Assembly: GCA_002311385.1 (NCBI GenBank)
Contig: DCAE01000121.1
Span: forward strand, 23,813-50,302
Direction: 5' to 3'
DNA length: 26,490 bases
From: Dehalococcoidia bacterium UBA1141
GTDB taxonomy: Bacteria > Chloroflexota > Dehalococcoidia > Lucifugimonadales > UBA3495
In this document: one piece after another, positions 15,599 to 23,641 of the stretch
Layout of the letters: the number at the start of each line of letters is the position of its first letter
How positions within the stretch are numbered: position 1 is the stretch's first letter
Made by a program: the position numbers and the translations under genes
Notes under the pieces: model-generated
The model's input: the letters and a program-made list of their open reading frames with translations, nothing else
Databases searched by the model: none
What the model was told of the DNA's origin: nothing

Positions 15599-16800
15599 TG
15601 GTTGACGCTCCGGGACCGCTCTCCGGTATTAGGGTTGCCGATTTCTCCACCCATGCTGCAGGTCCATTTGCTGGATTGATGATGGCGGAGATGGGCGCAC
15701 AGGTCATAAAGGTTGAGAGTTCGGCTCGGTTGGACATCACCCGCCGTCCTCACCCTATGTACGGCAAACCCGCCCCCAGATTTGAGCAGGTCAATGCCAA
15801 TAAGATGTCGGCCACCTTGAACCTGAAAGAGCCCAGGGCGATAGAGTTGGCCTTGGAACTCGCCAAGGTTTCAGACTTGGTGCTACAAAGTTTCCGTCCC
15901 GGTGTGTTCGATCGGTTGGGCTTCGGATACGAAGCACTGCGCAAAGCGAAACCGGACATCATCCTAGTATCCCTCTCCTCCAACGGCCAGAGTGGGCCGG
16001 AGTACAACTACGCTGGCTACGCCCCATTATTCGCTGCTATCGGTGGTCTGGGGCACCTAACCGGCTATCCCGACGGGCCGCCGGTGGAGCTTCGCCACGG
16101 CATGGACCATACCGGCGGTATGTTGCTGGCCTTCACCGCCGTGGCTGCCCTCTGCGCCAAACGGCGCACCGAACTTGGCCAGCACGTGGACGTGTCCGTC
16201 AGAGACCTAGGCTCATCATTCATCGGTCAAGCGCTCATGGATTACGCCATGAACGGGCGTGAGACCCAACGGCAGGGAAACAGGGACGACACGGCAGCTC
16301 CCCAAGGCGTTTACAGATGCCTGGGCGACGACCAATGGGTCAGCATCTCTGTAGGAACACAGGTTGAATGGCAAGGCTTTGTTGACGCCATGGACAGTCC
16401 TGAATGGGCCGAAGGTGATAGATTCGGCGATGCCTTCCGCCGCTGGAAACACCACGACGAACTGGACGGCCTTATTCAAGAATGGACGGTCAAGAATACG
16501 CCCAAAGAAGTAACCGACAAGCTACAGTCTCGCAAAGTGCCTGCGTTTCCGTCGCTCTCACCGAGCCAGCTTATGGCCGACCCCCATCTGGAGTACCGGG
16601 AATCCTTCCCTACAATTACCCATCCGGAAAAGGGCAAGATGCGCGCTGTGGTTCCACCTTGGCGCTTCTCCAAAACCCCATCTCGCATAGACCGGTGGAC
16701 CCCCGATCTCGGTGAACACAATATGGATGTTTTCCATGGCATTCTGGGGCTCCCAAAAACCGAAGTCGAGAGCCTGGAGCAAGCCAAAGTCATCTGGTAG
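15598..16800 (+). CDS. CaiB/BaiF class III CoA-transferase, B-type member 2 (catalytic Asp present)
   Basis: A 400-residue family III CoA-transferase, paralogous to the second one of the cluster: GPLSGIRVADFST, MAEMGAQVIKVES, DRLGFGYEAL, SLSSNGQSGPE and GQHVDVSVRD. The catalytic aspartate is Asp170 (RHGMDHTGGML). The frame extends upstream to 15289 inside the previous gene, but the ATG at 15598 is preferred: it overlaps the previous stop as TAATG, is preceded by GGGGGTG, and gives the N-terminus normal for the family. With the preceding gene it forms the second A+B pair. The acyl-CoA dehydrogenase gene follows 11 bases later, so product CoA esters may pass directly to that enzyme. Confidence 0.93.
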   Translation: MVDAPGPLSGIRVADFSTHAAGPFAGLMMAEMGAQVIKVESSARLDITRRPHPMYGKPAPRFEQVNANKMSATLNLKEPRAIELALELAKVSDLVLQSFRPGVFDRLGFGYEALRKAKPDIILVSLSSNGQSGPEYNYAGYAPLFAAIGGLGHLTGYPDGPPVELRHGMDHTGGMLLAFTAVAALCAKRRTELGQHVDVSVRDLGSSFIGQALMDYAMNGRETQRQGNRDDTAAPQGVYRCLGDDQWVSISVGTQVEWQGFVDAMDSPEWAEGDRFGDAFRRWKHHDELDGLIQEWTVKNTPKEVTDKLQSRKVPAFPSLSPSQLMADPHLEYRESFPTITHPEKGKMRAVVPPWRFSKTPSRIDRWTPDLGEHNMDVFHGILGLPKTEVESLEQAKVIW

Positions 16801-16811
16801 GGCGCAGAATT

Positions 16812-18020
16812 ATGGCAATGACGGATGGCGATTTCGCCGCCTACAAGGAAAAAACTTTCCGCTTTATCTGGGATGAATTGGCCCCTCTGGAAGATGAGAT
16901 TGAGGAGACGGGCCAGGTGCCTAGGGAGTCCCTCTGGCCAAGGTTCCTTGATATGGGTTTCCTGGGTCAGATGGTGCCCCCCGAATATGGAGGACTGGGT
17001 CTGTCCGAAGCCCAGTTCATTCAGTTCGAGAAGGAATGGTCCAAGGTTCATGGCGGACTCAGGACCATCCTCCATGTCCATAATCTGGGTTCGGAAATCC
17101 TCCAGCACGGAACGGATGATCAGAAGGCGGACTATTACCCCAGAATCGCCAGAGGTGAGATGTCGGTCGCTTTCGCCCTCACGGAGCCCGAGGCAGGGAC
17201 AGGCAAGGACATCAAATCCAGGGCCAGAAGGGACGGGGATAATTTCATTCTAAACGGCACCAAGCACCTCATCACCAACGCCGACTTCGCCGATCTCTTC
17301 AACGTGGTCTGCTGGACAGAGAGTCCATCCGGTGAGTTTCAAATCAGCAACCTCTTGGTGGAGCGAGGGAGTCCCGGTTTCTCCATCGGGGAAATGAAGC
17401 CAGCCATGGGCTGTGTCGGGGCCACCCACGGACGCTTGAACTTCAACGATTGTGTGGTGCCAGTCACCAACGTTCTTGGAGAGGAAGGGAAGGGTCTGGA
17501 TTCCACTCTCTACACCCTTAACGTCAGCAGAGTTCGCATCGCCGCCTGTGCCCTTGGCACCATGGAGCGTTGCTTGGACATGGCGGTGGATTTCGCCAAA
17601 AAGCGTGTCACCTTCGGTAGGCCCATCGGCGAGCGCCAAGCCGTTCAGAGGTACTTGGCGGAGATGGCCATGGACGTTTACGCATTGCAATGCGTAATTG
17701 ACGATACCGTCCGGGCCATAGAGAACGGCGAAGACTTCTTCCTGAAGGCAAATCTTTGTAAATTACTGGCTATCGAGGCCGGACGCCGGGTCACGGATCA
17801 AGGCCTACTGGTGATGGGTGGTATCGGCTACACCCGGGAATACCCCATGGAACGGCTCTACCGCGACCTCAGACTCAATTGGCTGGAGGAAGGGACACCC
17901 ACCATCCATATCTCCGTCGCCGCCCGCGGGCTCTTGGATGGCGCGAGCACTTACACCTCTTATCAGCGAGAGAACTTGGAAACACCGATACAAAAAGCCA
18001 TGAAGGTTTTTGAGCTCTAG
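16812..18020 (+). CDS. Acyl-CoA dehydrogenase
   Basis: A 402-residue FAD-dependent acyl-CoA dehydrogenase catalysing alpha,beta-dehydrogenation of an acyl-CoA, normally passing electrons to ETF. The N-terminal helical domain has GFLGQMVPPEYGGLGLS. The FAD/substrate region FALTEPEAGTGKDI and the beta-domain NGTKHLITNADFADLF are clear. The C-terminal helices contain RVTFGRPIGERQAVQ and MGGIGYTREYPMERLYRDLR, then LEEGTPTIH with Glu of EGT at the usual place of the catalytic base. TESPSGEFQISNLLVERGSPGF resembles glutaryl- and short/branched-chain types, but the exact substrate is unknown. Starts at 16812 or 16818 are both possible; the ribosome-binding site is weak. It is probably coupled to the CoA-transferase gene 11 bases upstream. 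Confidence 0.94.
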   Translation: MAMTDGDFAAYKEKTFRFIWDELAPLEDEIEETGQVPRESLWPRFLDMGFLGQMVPPEYGGLGLSEAQFIQFEKEWSKVHGGLRTILHVHNLGSEILQHGTDDQKADYYPRIARGEMSVAFALTEPEAGTGKDIKSRARRDGDNFILNGTKHLITNADFADLFNVVCWTESPSGEFQISNLLVERGSPGFSIGEMKPAMGCVGATHGRLNFNDCVVPVTNVLGEEGKGLDSTLYTLNVSRVRIAACALGTMERCLDMAVDFAKKRVTFGRPIGERQAVQRYLAEMAMDVYALQCVIDDTVRAIENGEDFFLKANLCKLLAIEAGRRVTDQGLLVMGGIGYTREYPMERLYRDLRLNWLEEGTPTIHISVAARGLLDGASTYTSYQRENLETPIQKAMKVFEL

Positions 18021-18065
18021 CCTTTGGCTGGCTGTTTTAAGGCTTAGCGATAGGGATTTGGGCGC

Positions 18066-18881
18066 ATGTTGAAAGAATTCGACTTGACTGGGAAAGCCGC
18101 CATCGTGATGGGCGGCGGTCGCGGGATCGGGAAAGGCATTGCCCTCACCTTGGCGGAAGCCGGAGCCGATGTCTTGGCGGTGGCCCGGACCGAGTCTGAA
18201 GTTCTCCAAACGGCTGAAGAGGTCCAGCGCTTGGGCGTCAAGGGGCTGGGTTTACGTGCCGATGCCACCAATGCCGAGGAAGTGAATCAGGTCGTCGAAG
18301 CCGCCCTATCCCACTGGGGTCGAATAGACATTCTGGTGAACAGCGCCGGTGGCGCGCTGGTGAGGAAACCATTGGTGCCCCTACCGGCGGCGAGTCCACC
18401 TTGGGCGAAGGACCTGCAGGACTTCAACACCATCACCACCGAAGATGAATGGAACAGCATGATGGATGCCAATCTGCTCTGTACCTTCCTGGCGACCCGC
18501 GCCGTGGGGCCCCACATGATTGAGCAGCGGAAAGGGAAGGTCATAAATATATCTTCCATGACCGGCGCCAAGGGCTACCCCTACCACGTTTTGTACTGCG
18601 TCACCAAAGCTGGGGGCATGATGTTCACCCAATCTTTGGCCTTGGAATGGGCTCCTTACCACGTCAACGTGAACGCCATCGCACCGGGGTATCTGGCCAC
18701 CCAGATGACCGATATCTACATGCAAGATGAGCCCATGACTCGAAGGTTCGTAGGCGCCATACCCTTGGGCCGTCTGTGTGAGCCTCGGGAAGTGGGGCTT
18801 CTAGCCGTGTATCTCGCTTCTGAAGCCTCAGACTACATGACCGGCCAGACCATCTTCCTAGACGGCGGAATGACTGCCTAA
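18066..18881 (+). CDS. Short-chain dehydrogenase/reductase (3-hydroxyacyl or alcohol type)
   Basis: A 271-residue classical SDR. The cofactor motif GGGRGIGKG is at about residue 16, followed by ADATNAEEV, LVNSAGGALV (NSAG variant of NNAG), catalytic Ser in NISSMTG, YCVTK with the catalytic Tyr and Lys, APGYLATQM, and the C-terminal TIFLDGGMTA. An insertion of about 15 residues (PLVPLPAASPPWAKDLQD) after NSAG enlarges the loop near the active site. As the last plus-strand gene of the cluster it would fit the oxidation of the 3-hydroxyacyl-CoA made by the hydratase, which is inference from position. The ATG at 18066 has AGGGA about ten bases upstream. Its end faces the amidohydrolase gene with a 19-base gap. 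Confidence 0.92.
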   Translation: MLKEFDLTGKAAIVMGGGRGIGKGIALTLAEAGADVLAVARTESEVLQTAEEVQRLGVKGLGLRADATNAEEVNQVVEAALSHWGRIDILVNSAGGALVRKPLVPLPAASPPWAKDLQDFNTITTEDEWNSMMDANLLCTFLATRAVGPHMIEQRKGKVINISSMTGAKGYPYHVLYCVTKAGGMMFTQSLALEWAPYHVNVNAIAPGYLATQMTDIYMQDEPMTRRFVGAIPLGRLCEPREVGLLAVYLASEASDYMTGQTIFLDGGMTA

Positions 18882-18900
18882 CGATGTTGCCGGACGGATT

Positions 18901-19917
18901 CTAATCGTTTATCCGGTAAACCCGCACCGCTACACCATGGAACATGTCGGCACGTTCGGAATCCGAATATCCTTTAGACAGCAGCTTAAATGCGTTGTAC
19001 ATCACGTTGTAGGAGAAGGACACCTTGTCCGGCGGGAAGTTGCTTTCGAACATGCACCGGTCCGGCCCGAACCGCTCGATACAGTGCTCCATCCATGGGT
19101 ACATGGTCTCTGCCAACTCCTCCGAGCCGATGGGGACTTCTCTGGCGTGCCAATCGTAACCGAACCGGGGCATGCCCATGCCGCCGAGTTTCATGGTGAC
19201 GTTGGGGCAGGCCGCCAGCGCGGTGATGCCGGCCTTCCAAACGGGTATGATCTCGTCGTCTTTGCCAGCGTAGATACCAACACGGCTGACGCCCCCAATG
19301 TGATTCACGATGATAGGCAGGTCCGGCACGGCCTCGGCGAAGACCGCGATCTCCGGCATCTGGGGGAAGGACTGCATGATATCCAAGCTCAGCCCCTTTT
19401 GACTCAACACCTTGGCCCCGGAGATAAAATCGGAGTTGGCCAGGATGCCTTCAGTCTCCCGGTTGTCCCAGGAGGGGTCGGTGTTCCAGGTCACGTTGTG
19501 GCGTATGCCCCGGAACCGGTTGGGACTCGCCGCTTGCAGCGCATCAAGAATCGGCGCCACGTTTGCCCCTAGCTTAAGGTCGGCGTGGCCCATTATTGCT
19601 GCGGCCGCCCGGCTTGGGCCGTAAACACCGCTGGCGCTGGCCGCGGCCAGGCCTTGCACGAATTCAACCTCGCCCACCGGGCGCAGCTCGTCAGGTCCGT
19701 CGGCGCGGTACATGGACCTGGCCTCCAGGAACACGGTGGACCGGATATTGTGGCCGCTGTAGATGTCGTCGTTCAACTCATGGAGGAGATACCGCTGGTA
19801 GGGCACACTGCCGGGGCGGTGGTCCCAGAAGTGGTGATGAGGGTCGCAGATGGGGAGCTCCGGCTCCAGGGTGGGTTCTTGGGTCAAAGCCAGCCAATCA
19901 TTAAAGCCAAATGGCAT
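18901..19917 (-). CDS. Amidohydrolase-2 family metal-dependent hydrolase (COG3618-like)
   Basis: A 338-residue TIM-barrel amidohydrolase related to 2-pyrone-4,6-dicarboxylate lactonase/decarboxylase-type enzymes. The metal-binding DxHxH motif appears as ICDPHHHFWD at residues 23-32. Later metal/active-site segments are FRGIRHNVTWN, PIIVNHIGG and CMFESNFPPDK, the usual late motif of this subgroup. Length is normal. GAGG lies seven bases before the ATG at 19917. It is transcribed towards the catabolic cluster and may act on a lactone or ring-cleavage product of the same pathway, but nothing proves that. A repeat-rich gap separates it from ileS. Confidence 0.9.
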   Translation of the reverse strand: MPFGFNDWLALTQEPTLEPELPICDPHHHFWDHRPGSVPYQRYLLHELNDDIYSGHNIRSTVFLEARSMYRADGPDELRPVGEVEFVQGLAAASASGVYGPSRAAAAIMGHADLKLGANVAPILDALQAASPNRFRGIRHNVTWNTDPSWDNRETEGILANSDFISGAKVLSQKGLSLDIMQSFPQMPEIAVFAEAVPDLPIIVNHIGGVSRVGIYAGKDDEIIPVWKAGITALAACPNVTMKLGGMGMPRFGYDWHAREVPIGSEELAETMYPWMEHCIERFGPDRCMFESNFPPDKVSFSYNVMYNAFKLLSKGYSDSERADMFHGVAVRVYRIND

Positions 19918-19978
19918 AACAGTACCTCAGTTCATTGGGATCGAGGCCCGATGATAACACAGGCTTACTTCATGGTTG

Positions 19979-20006
19979 GATCCTTCGACGGGCTCAGGAT
20001 GAACGG
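19979..20006 (+). repeat. Intergenic palindromic-type repeat, copy A
   Basis: GATCCTTCGACGGGCTCAGG followed by ATGAACGG is a copy of a short motif family found in non-coding DNA of many bacteria, in plus orientation (CCTTCG...CTCAGGATGA). The core half-sites CCTTCGA and CTCAGGATGA recur nearby. Confidence 0.65.
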
Positions 20007-20051
20007 GGAGGCGGGCACTGTTCCATTCCAACTGATCTGACTATTCCACGG

Positions 20052-20145
20052 TTGTCACCCTGAGAGAAGCGAAGGGTCTCTTTGTTCTCGGGCGGTGCTA
20101 GTTGATTGGCAAAGAGATTCTTCGGTTGACGCCTCAGAATGACAA
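20052..20145. repeat. Inverted pair of repeat copies B and C (MITE/REP-like hairpin element)
   Basis: The left arm 20052-20084 (TTGTCACCCTGAGAGAAGCG...GTCTCTTTG) and the right arm 20110-20145 are imperfect inverse copies: the reverse complement of the right arm reads TTGTCATTCTGAGG...CGAAGAATCTCTTTG. The arms enclose a 25-base spacer. The unit of 94 bases could fold into a long hairpin, as expected of a bipartite REP element or a tiny MITE. No open reading frame or transposase lies within. Confidence 0.65.
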
Positions 20146-20201
20146 TGGGAATCGCTGGCGCGCCAAGAGCAGTCCTGGAGCGGGTCCCCCGAGACTTCCG
20201 A

Positions 20202-20227
20202 CATCCGTCGGGCCTCAGGATGAGCGG
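20202..20227 (+). repeat. Intergenic repeat, copy D
   Basis: CATCCGTCGGGCCTCAGGAT followed by GAGCGG is a degenerate copy in the same orientation as copy A, 15 bases beyond the stop codon of ileS. Confidence 0.55.
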
Positions 20228-20241
20228 AGGGGCTTGGCGGC

Positions 20242-23200
20242 TCACACCTGGTGCACGGCCAAGGTGATTTCCATCCCTTCGATCTTGGTGGACTCAGTGG
20301 CGGCTTCTTTATCTGGCGAGCCGTCAACCAGTTGGGTGCTCAGTGTCTCGTCGCGGATGTAGTCCGCGAATGCGCCCTGCATGACGTCGGCAAATTCGGA
20401 AGGGCCCTGGTAGTAGGTCACGATGCGGTCGGTGACATCGAAATTGGCCGACCGGCGCATTCCCTGGATGCGGTGCACCACCTCCCGGGCCAGGCCTTCT
20501 TCGGCCAGTTCGGGCGAGATATCGCCGTCAACGGCCACCATGTAGCCGCCATCCAGAGAGACGGAGTAATTCTCCACTGAAAGAATGGTCTCGGTCTCCT
20601 CTCCGGCTTGTTCCAGCACCTGTTTGGCGATCGGCGAATCGTCTTCGATCACCTGGATGTCCTTGATGTTCAATTCTTCTAGCACCTGCGGCCGAACCTG
20701 GTCGATGTATTCCCGTTCGGCCGGAGCGCGGACTTTGACGAGAACTTTGGCCAGAGGCTGGCGCACCTTGAGACCCGCCTTGGAGCGGGCGGCCCGGCCC
20801 ATGCTGGCCAATTTCATGGCCAACTGGGTAGCTTCCATCAACGGCTGGTCCACCAATGACTCGTCCGCCACCGGGAACTCCGACAGATGAACGCTGTCGG
20901 GAGCAGATGGGTCTACGGAGCAGACTAGATTTTGGTACATCTCTTCGGCCACGAATGGGGCTAGAGGCGCCATAAGTTTGGTGACCGTCACCAAGCAGGT
21001 ATGCAGCGTGATGTAACCAGAGAGCTTGTCGGCGTCGCCTTCGTTCCGCCAGAAGCGGCGGCGGCTGCGGCGCACGTACCAGTTGGACAACTGGTCGATG
21101 AACTCCTGGATGCGGCGTCCGGCGTTGGTCGGCTCGTAGCCGTCCATGTAGCCCTCAACCTGGGAAATGAGGGTGTTCAACTCGGAGAGCACCCAGCGGT
21201 CTAGCTCGTTCTCGGGTTTCCAGCCTGCGGGCTTCTGCGACGGGTCGAATTTGTCAATCTCGGCGTAGCCGATGAAGAACGAATAAACGTTCCACACGGT
21301 GAGCATCACCTTGCGGAGTGTCTCGCTGACCAGCTTGGCGGAGAACCGCCTGGGCTCGCCGGCTTGGGAGGCGGTGAAAAGGTACCAACGCAGGGCGTCG
21401 GCCCCGTGCTCGTCCAGAACTGACAGAGGCTCGACGACGTTGCCGACCCGCTTGCTCATCTTGCGGCCCTTCGCGTCCAGGATCAGGCCTAGGCAGATGA
21501 CATTCTTGTACGCCGGTTGGCCCTTGAGCAGGGTCGACAGGGCATGCAGGCTGTAGAACCAGCCGCGGGTCTGGTCAACCGCCTCGCAGATGTAGTCGGC
21601 GGGGAAGCGGCCGTCGGTGTCGATGCTTTCGTTGTCGAAGGGGTAATGGTATTGGGCGAACGGCATGGCGCCCGAGTCGAACCAGGCGTCCATGACCTCA
21701 GGGATGCGGTGCATCTTGCCGGAGCAACCTTTAGAGGTGCAGTCCAGCACAACGTTGTCCACGTAGGGCCGGTGCAGGTCGAGGCCGTCGGCGTTCAGGC
21801 TGCCGTTCGCTCCGGCCATTTCGCGAAGTTCATCCACTCCGCCGACGCAGATGGTGTGGTCGCACTCTTGGCACTGCCAGATGGGTATGGGCGTGCCCCA
21901 GTAGCGCTCCCGGGAGATGGCCCAGTCCACGTTGTTGCGCAGCCACTCGCCGAAGCGTCCGTCCTTGATGTAATTGGGGTGCCAGTTGATGGTGTCGTTG
22001 CCGCCGACCAACTGGTCTTTCAGCGCCGATGTCCGGATGTACCAGGCGCTCTTGGCGTAGTAGAGCAGCGGTGTGTCGCAGCGCCAGCAGAACGGATAGG
22101 TGTGCCTGTAGATGTCCTGATGATACAGCAGGCCGCGGTCCGTCAGGTCCTCCATGATCTCTTTATCGGCGGTCTTCACGAACTTGCCGGCGAAGGGGTA
22201 ATTGCCGGTGATGATCCCTTGCAGGTCAACGGGCTGGACGAAGGACAACTCCTTCTCGCGTCCCACGCCCAAGTCCTCGTCGCCAAACGCGGGGGCGATG
22301 TGGACGATCCCGGTGCCATCGTCCAGGGACACAAAATCGGCGGCGATGACCTTGGGCGCAAACTCCCCGCCGTCTTCAAGCTCAGTGACCATTCCACCGG
22401 GGCCGGGACGGCGCACGAAACGCCGCACCTGGGAACCAAATTCGTTGGGATCATACAGCGGTGTGTAGCCCAAGCCGACCAGGTCGGAGCCCTTGATCGT
22501 GCCGACGATGTTGTGGTCTTGCTTGATATTGGCCGAGACCAGCGCCTGCGCCAGCACCAATCGGTGGCTGCCCCCTTCGCCTTCCAGTTCCACTATGCTG
22601 TAGTCGGCGGTCTCGTCTACGGCCAGGCCTGTGTTGCCGGGCAGGGTCCATGGAGTCGTCGTCCAAGCCAGCAGAAACACGTCAGTGTTTGCCGCGCCCA
22701 GCTTCTCTATCACTTCGGCGCTGCCGGTAGACGCCGCAGGGTCCACCTGGAATTTGATGAATACCGATGGGTCAGGCGTGTTTTCCCGGTAGCCCAAGGC
22801 CACCTCGTGGGAGCTGAGGCTGGTTACGCACCGGGGACAGTGTGGAGTGCCCCTCATGGTCTGGTAGAGCAGGTCCTTGTCCCACAGCGTCTTCAGCATC
22901 CACCAACCGGACTCGATATAGTTATTGTGCAGGGTGACGTAAGGGTCTTCCATGTCGACCCAGTAGCCGATGCGGTCGGTCATGGTCTCCCACTCTTTCA
23001 CATAGCGGAAGACGCTCTCCCGGCACTTCTTGTTGAACTCTTCGATACCGTATTCTTCGATATCCCGTTTGCTTTTGAGGCCTAGCTCTTTCTCGACCTC
23101 CAACTCCACGGGCAGCCCGTGGGTGTCCCAGCCGCCCTTGCGCTGCACCCTGAACCCCTTCATGGTGCGGTAGCGGCAGATGACATCTTTGAAGACGCGG

Positions 23201-23382
23201 GCGAGGACGTGGTGGATGCCGGGGCTGCCGTTGGCGGTGGGCGGACCCTCGTACATCATGAACAGAGGAGCGTCGGGACGCTCGGACTCCGTGCGGCGGA
23301 AGACGTCCTTATCCTTCCATTGTTGCAGGACGTTGGCGTCCAGTTCAGGGAAACTGACACGGCTGGAAACGGGCTTAAACAT
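20242..23382 (-). CDS. ileS: Isoleucyl-tRNA synthetase, type 2
   Basis: A 1046-residue class I tRNA synthetase charging tRNA-Ile. The ATP-binding signature PPTANGSPGIHHVLAR near residue 46 is the variant with GIHH in place of HIGH, as found in type-2 (eukaryote-like) IleRS. The CP1 editing domain occupies about residues 200-390 (TTPWTLPGNTGLAV). DWAISRERYWGTPIPIWQC and FDSGAMPF follow, then KMSKR near residue 640, and the anticodon-binding helical domain (ELNTLISQVEGYM) and a C-terminal extension complete it. Cys pairs CPRC, CWRC, CQEC and CTSKGC are seen. Type-2 enzymes are generally less sensitive to mupirocin (family knowledge, not shown here). The ATG at 23382 has AAGGA about 12 bases upstream. 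It is probably a single-gene transcript from a promoter near 23440. Confidence 0.97.
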   Translation of the reverse strand: MFKPVSSRVSFPELDANVLQQWKDKDVFRRTESERPDAPLFMMYEGPPTANGSPGIHHVLARVFKDVICRYRTMKGFRVQRKGGWDTHGLPVELEVEKELGLKSKRDIEEYGIEEFNKKCRESVFRYVKEWETMTDRIGYWVDMEDPYVTLHNNYIESGWWMLKTLWDKDLLYQTMRGTPHCPRCVTSLSSHEVALGYRENTPDPSVFIKFQVDPAASTGSAEVIEKLGAANTDVFLLAWTTTPWTLPGNTGLAVDETADYSIVELEGEGGSHRLVLAQALVSANIKQDHNIVGTIKGSDLVGLGYTPLYDPNEFGSQVRRFVRRPGPGGMVTELEDGGEFAPKVIAADFVSLDDGTGIVHIAPAFGDEDLGVGREKELSFVQPVDLQGIITGNYPFAGKFVKTADKEIMEDLTDRGLLYHQDIYRHTYPFCWRCDTPLLYYAKSAWYIRTSALKDQLVGGNDTINWHPNYIKDGRFGEWLRNNVDWAISRERYWGTPIPIWQCQECDHTICVGGVDELREMAGANGSLNADGLDLHRPYVDNVVLDCTSKGCSGKMHRIPEVMDAWFDSGAMPFAQYHYPFDNESIDTDGRFPADYICEAVDQTRGWFYSLHALSTLLKGQPAYKNVICLGLILDAKGRKMSKRVGNVVEPLSVLDEHGADALRWYLFTASQAGEPRRFSAKLVSETLRKVMLTVWNVYSFFIGYAEIDKFDPSQKPAGWKPENELDRWVLSELNTLISQVEGYMDGYEPTNAGRRIQEFIDQLSNWYVRRSRRRFWRNEGDADKLSGYITLHTCLVTVTKLMAPLAPFVAEEMYQNLVCSVDPSAPDSVHLSEFPVADESLVDQPLMEATQLAMKLASMGRAARSKAGLKVRQPLAKVLVKVRAPAEREYIDQVRPQVLEELNIKDIQVIEDDSPIAKQVLEQAGEETETILSVENYSVSLDGGYMVAVDGDISPELAEEGLAREVVHRIQGMRRSANFDVTDRIVTYYQGPSEFADVMQGAFADYIRDETLSTQLVDGSPDKEAATESTKIEGMEITLAVHQV

Positions 23383-23401
23383 CGGGGAAATCGGTCCTTG
23401 A

Positions 23402-23423
23402 AACCGGCATCTATGTGCCGGTT
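23402..23423 (-). promoter_or_regulatory. Hairpin in the ileS leader
   Basis: AACCGGCA (23402-23409) and TGCCGGTT (23416-23423) make a perfect eight-base-pair stem with a six-base loop, between the likely -10 box and the ileS start codon. The leader is far too short for a T-box riboswitch. The hairpin may stabilise the mRNA or affect initiation, because the ribosome-binding AAGGA lies only a few bases after it. Confidence 0.5.
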
Positions 23424-23439
23424 GTCTTACTAATCGGAC

Positions 23440-23445
23440 ATTATA
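23440..23445 (-). promoter_or_regulatory. Likely -10 box of the ileS promoter
   Basis: A perfect TATAAT on the minus strand, 57 bases before the ileS start codon, within GGTATAATG. No good -35 hexamer is seen 16-18 bases upstream, where the sequence is C-rich. The position just upstream of the leader hairpin supports a genuine promoter. Confidence 0.45.
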
Positions 23446-23591
23446 CCGCAGGGGGCGGTGGGGAGACGCACTTAGGTGCTAGTTTTGGAAATATCCCACC
23501 GGGCGTACCGTTCGTAGTGAGCCCCGTCGAACCACCGCCTCGGCTGAGTCAATTTTTCCGGACAAGACCATGGCTGGTGAGCGTCCTTAGA

Positions 23592-23625
23592 CATCCTTCC
23601 GCGGAAAGACAGGATGAGCGGATCG
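23592..23625 (+). repeat. Degenerate intergenic repeat, copy E
   Basis: CATCCTTCCGCGG...GACAGGATGAGCGGATC resembles copy D beyond the other end of ileS (CATCC...AGGATGAGCGGA). It lies in the gap between ileS and the aspartic-protease-like gene and is flanked by the inverse pair CCTTCCG / CGGAAGG (23595-23634). Confidence 0.4.
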
Positions 23626-23641
23626 CCGGAAGGCGGAAATT

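Larger units (their letters stand above)
19918..20241. other. Repeat-rich intergenic region without genes
   Basis: No convincing coding frame lies between the amidohydrolase start and the ileS stop. The stretch contains at least four related copies of a short palindromic motif (CCTTCG...CTCAGGATGA), described in separate entries. Weak minus-strand frames run through the repeats and are not supported. Confidence 0.7.

Noticed and set aside
21517..23085. 522-aa plus-strand frame opposite ileS
   Set aside because: Antisense shadow of a highly conserved tRNA synthetase gene.
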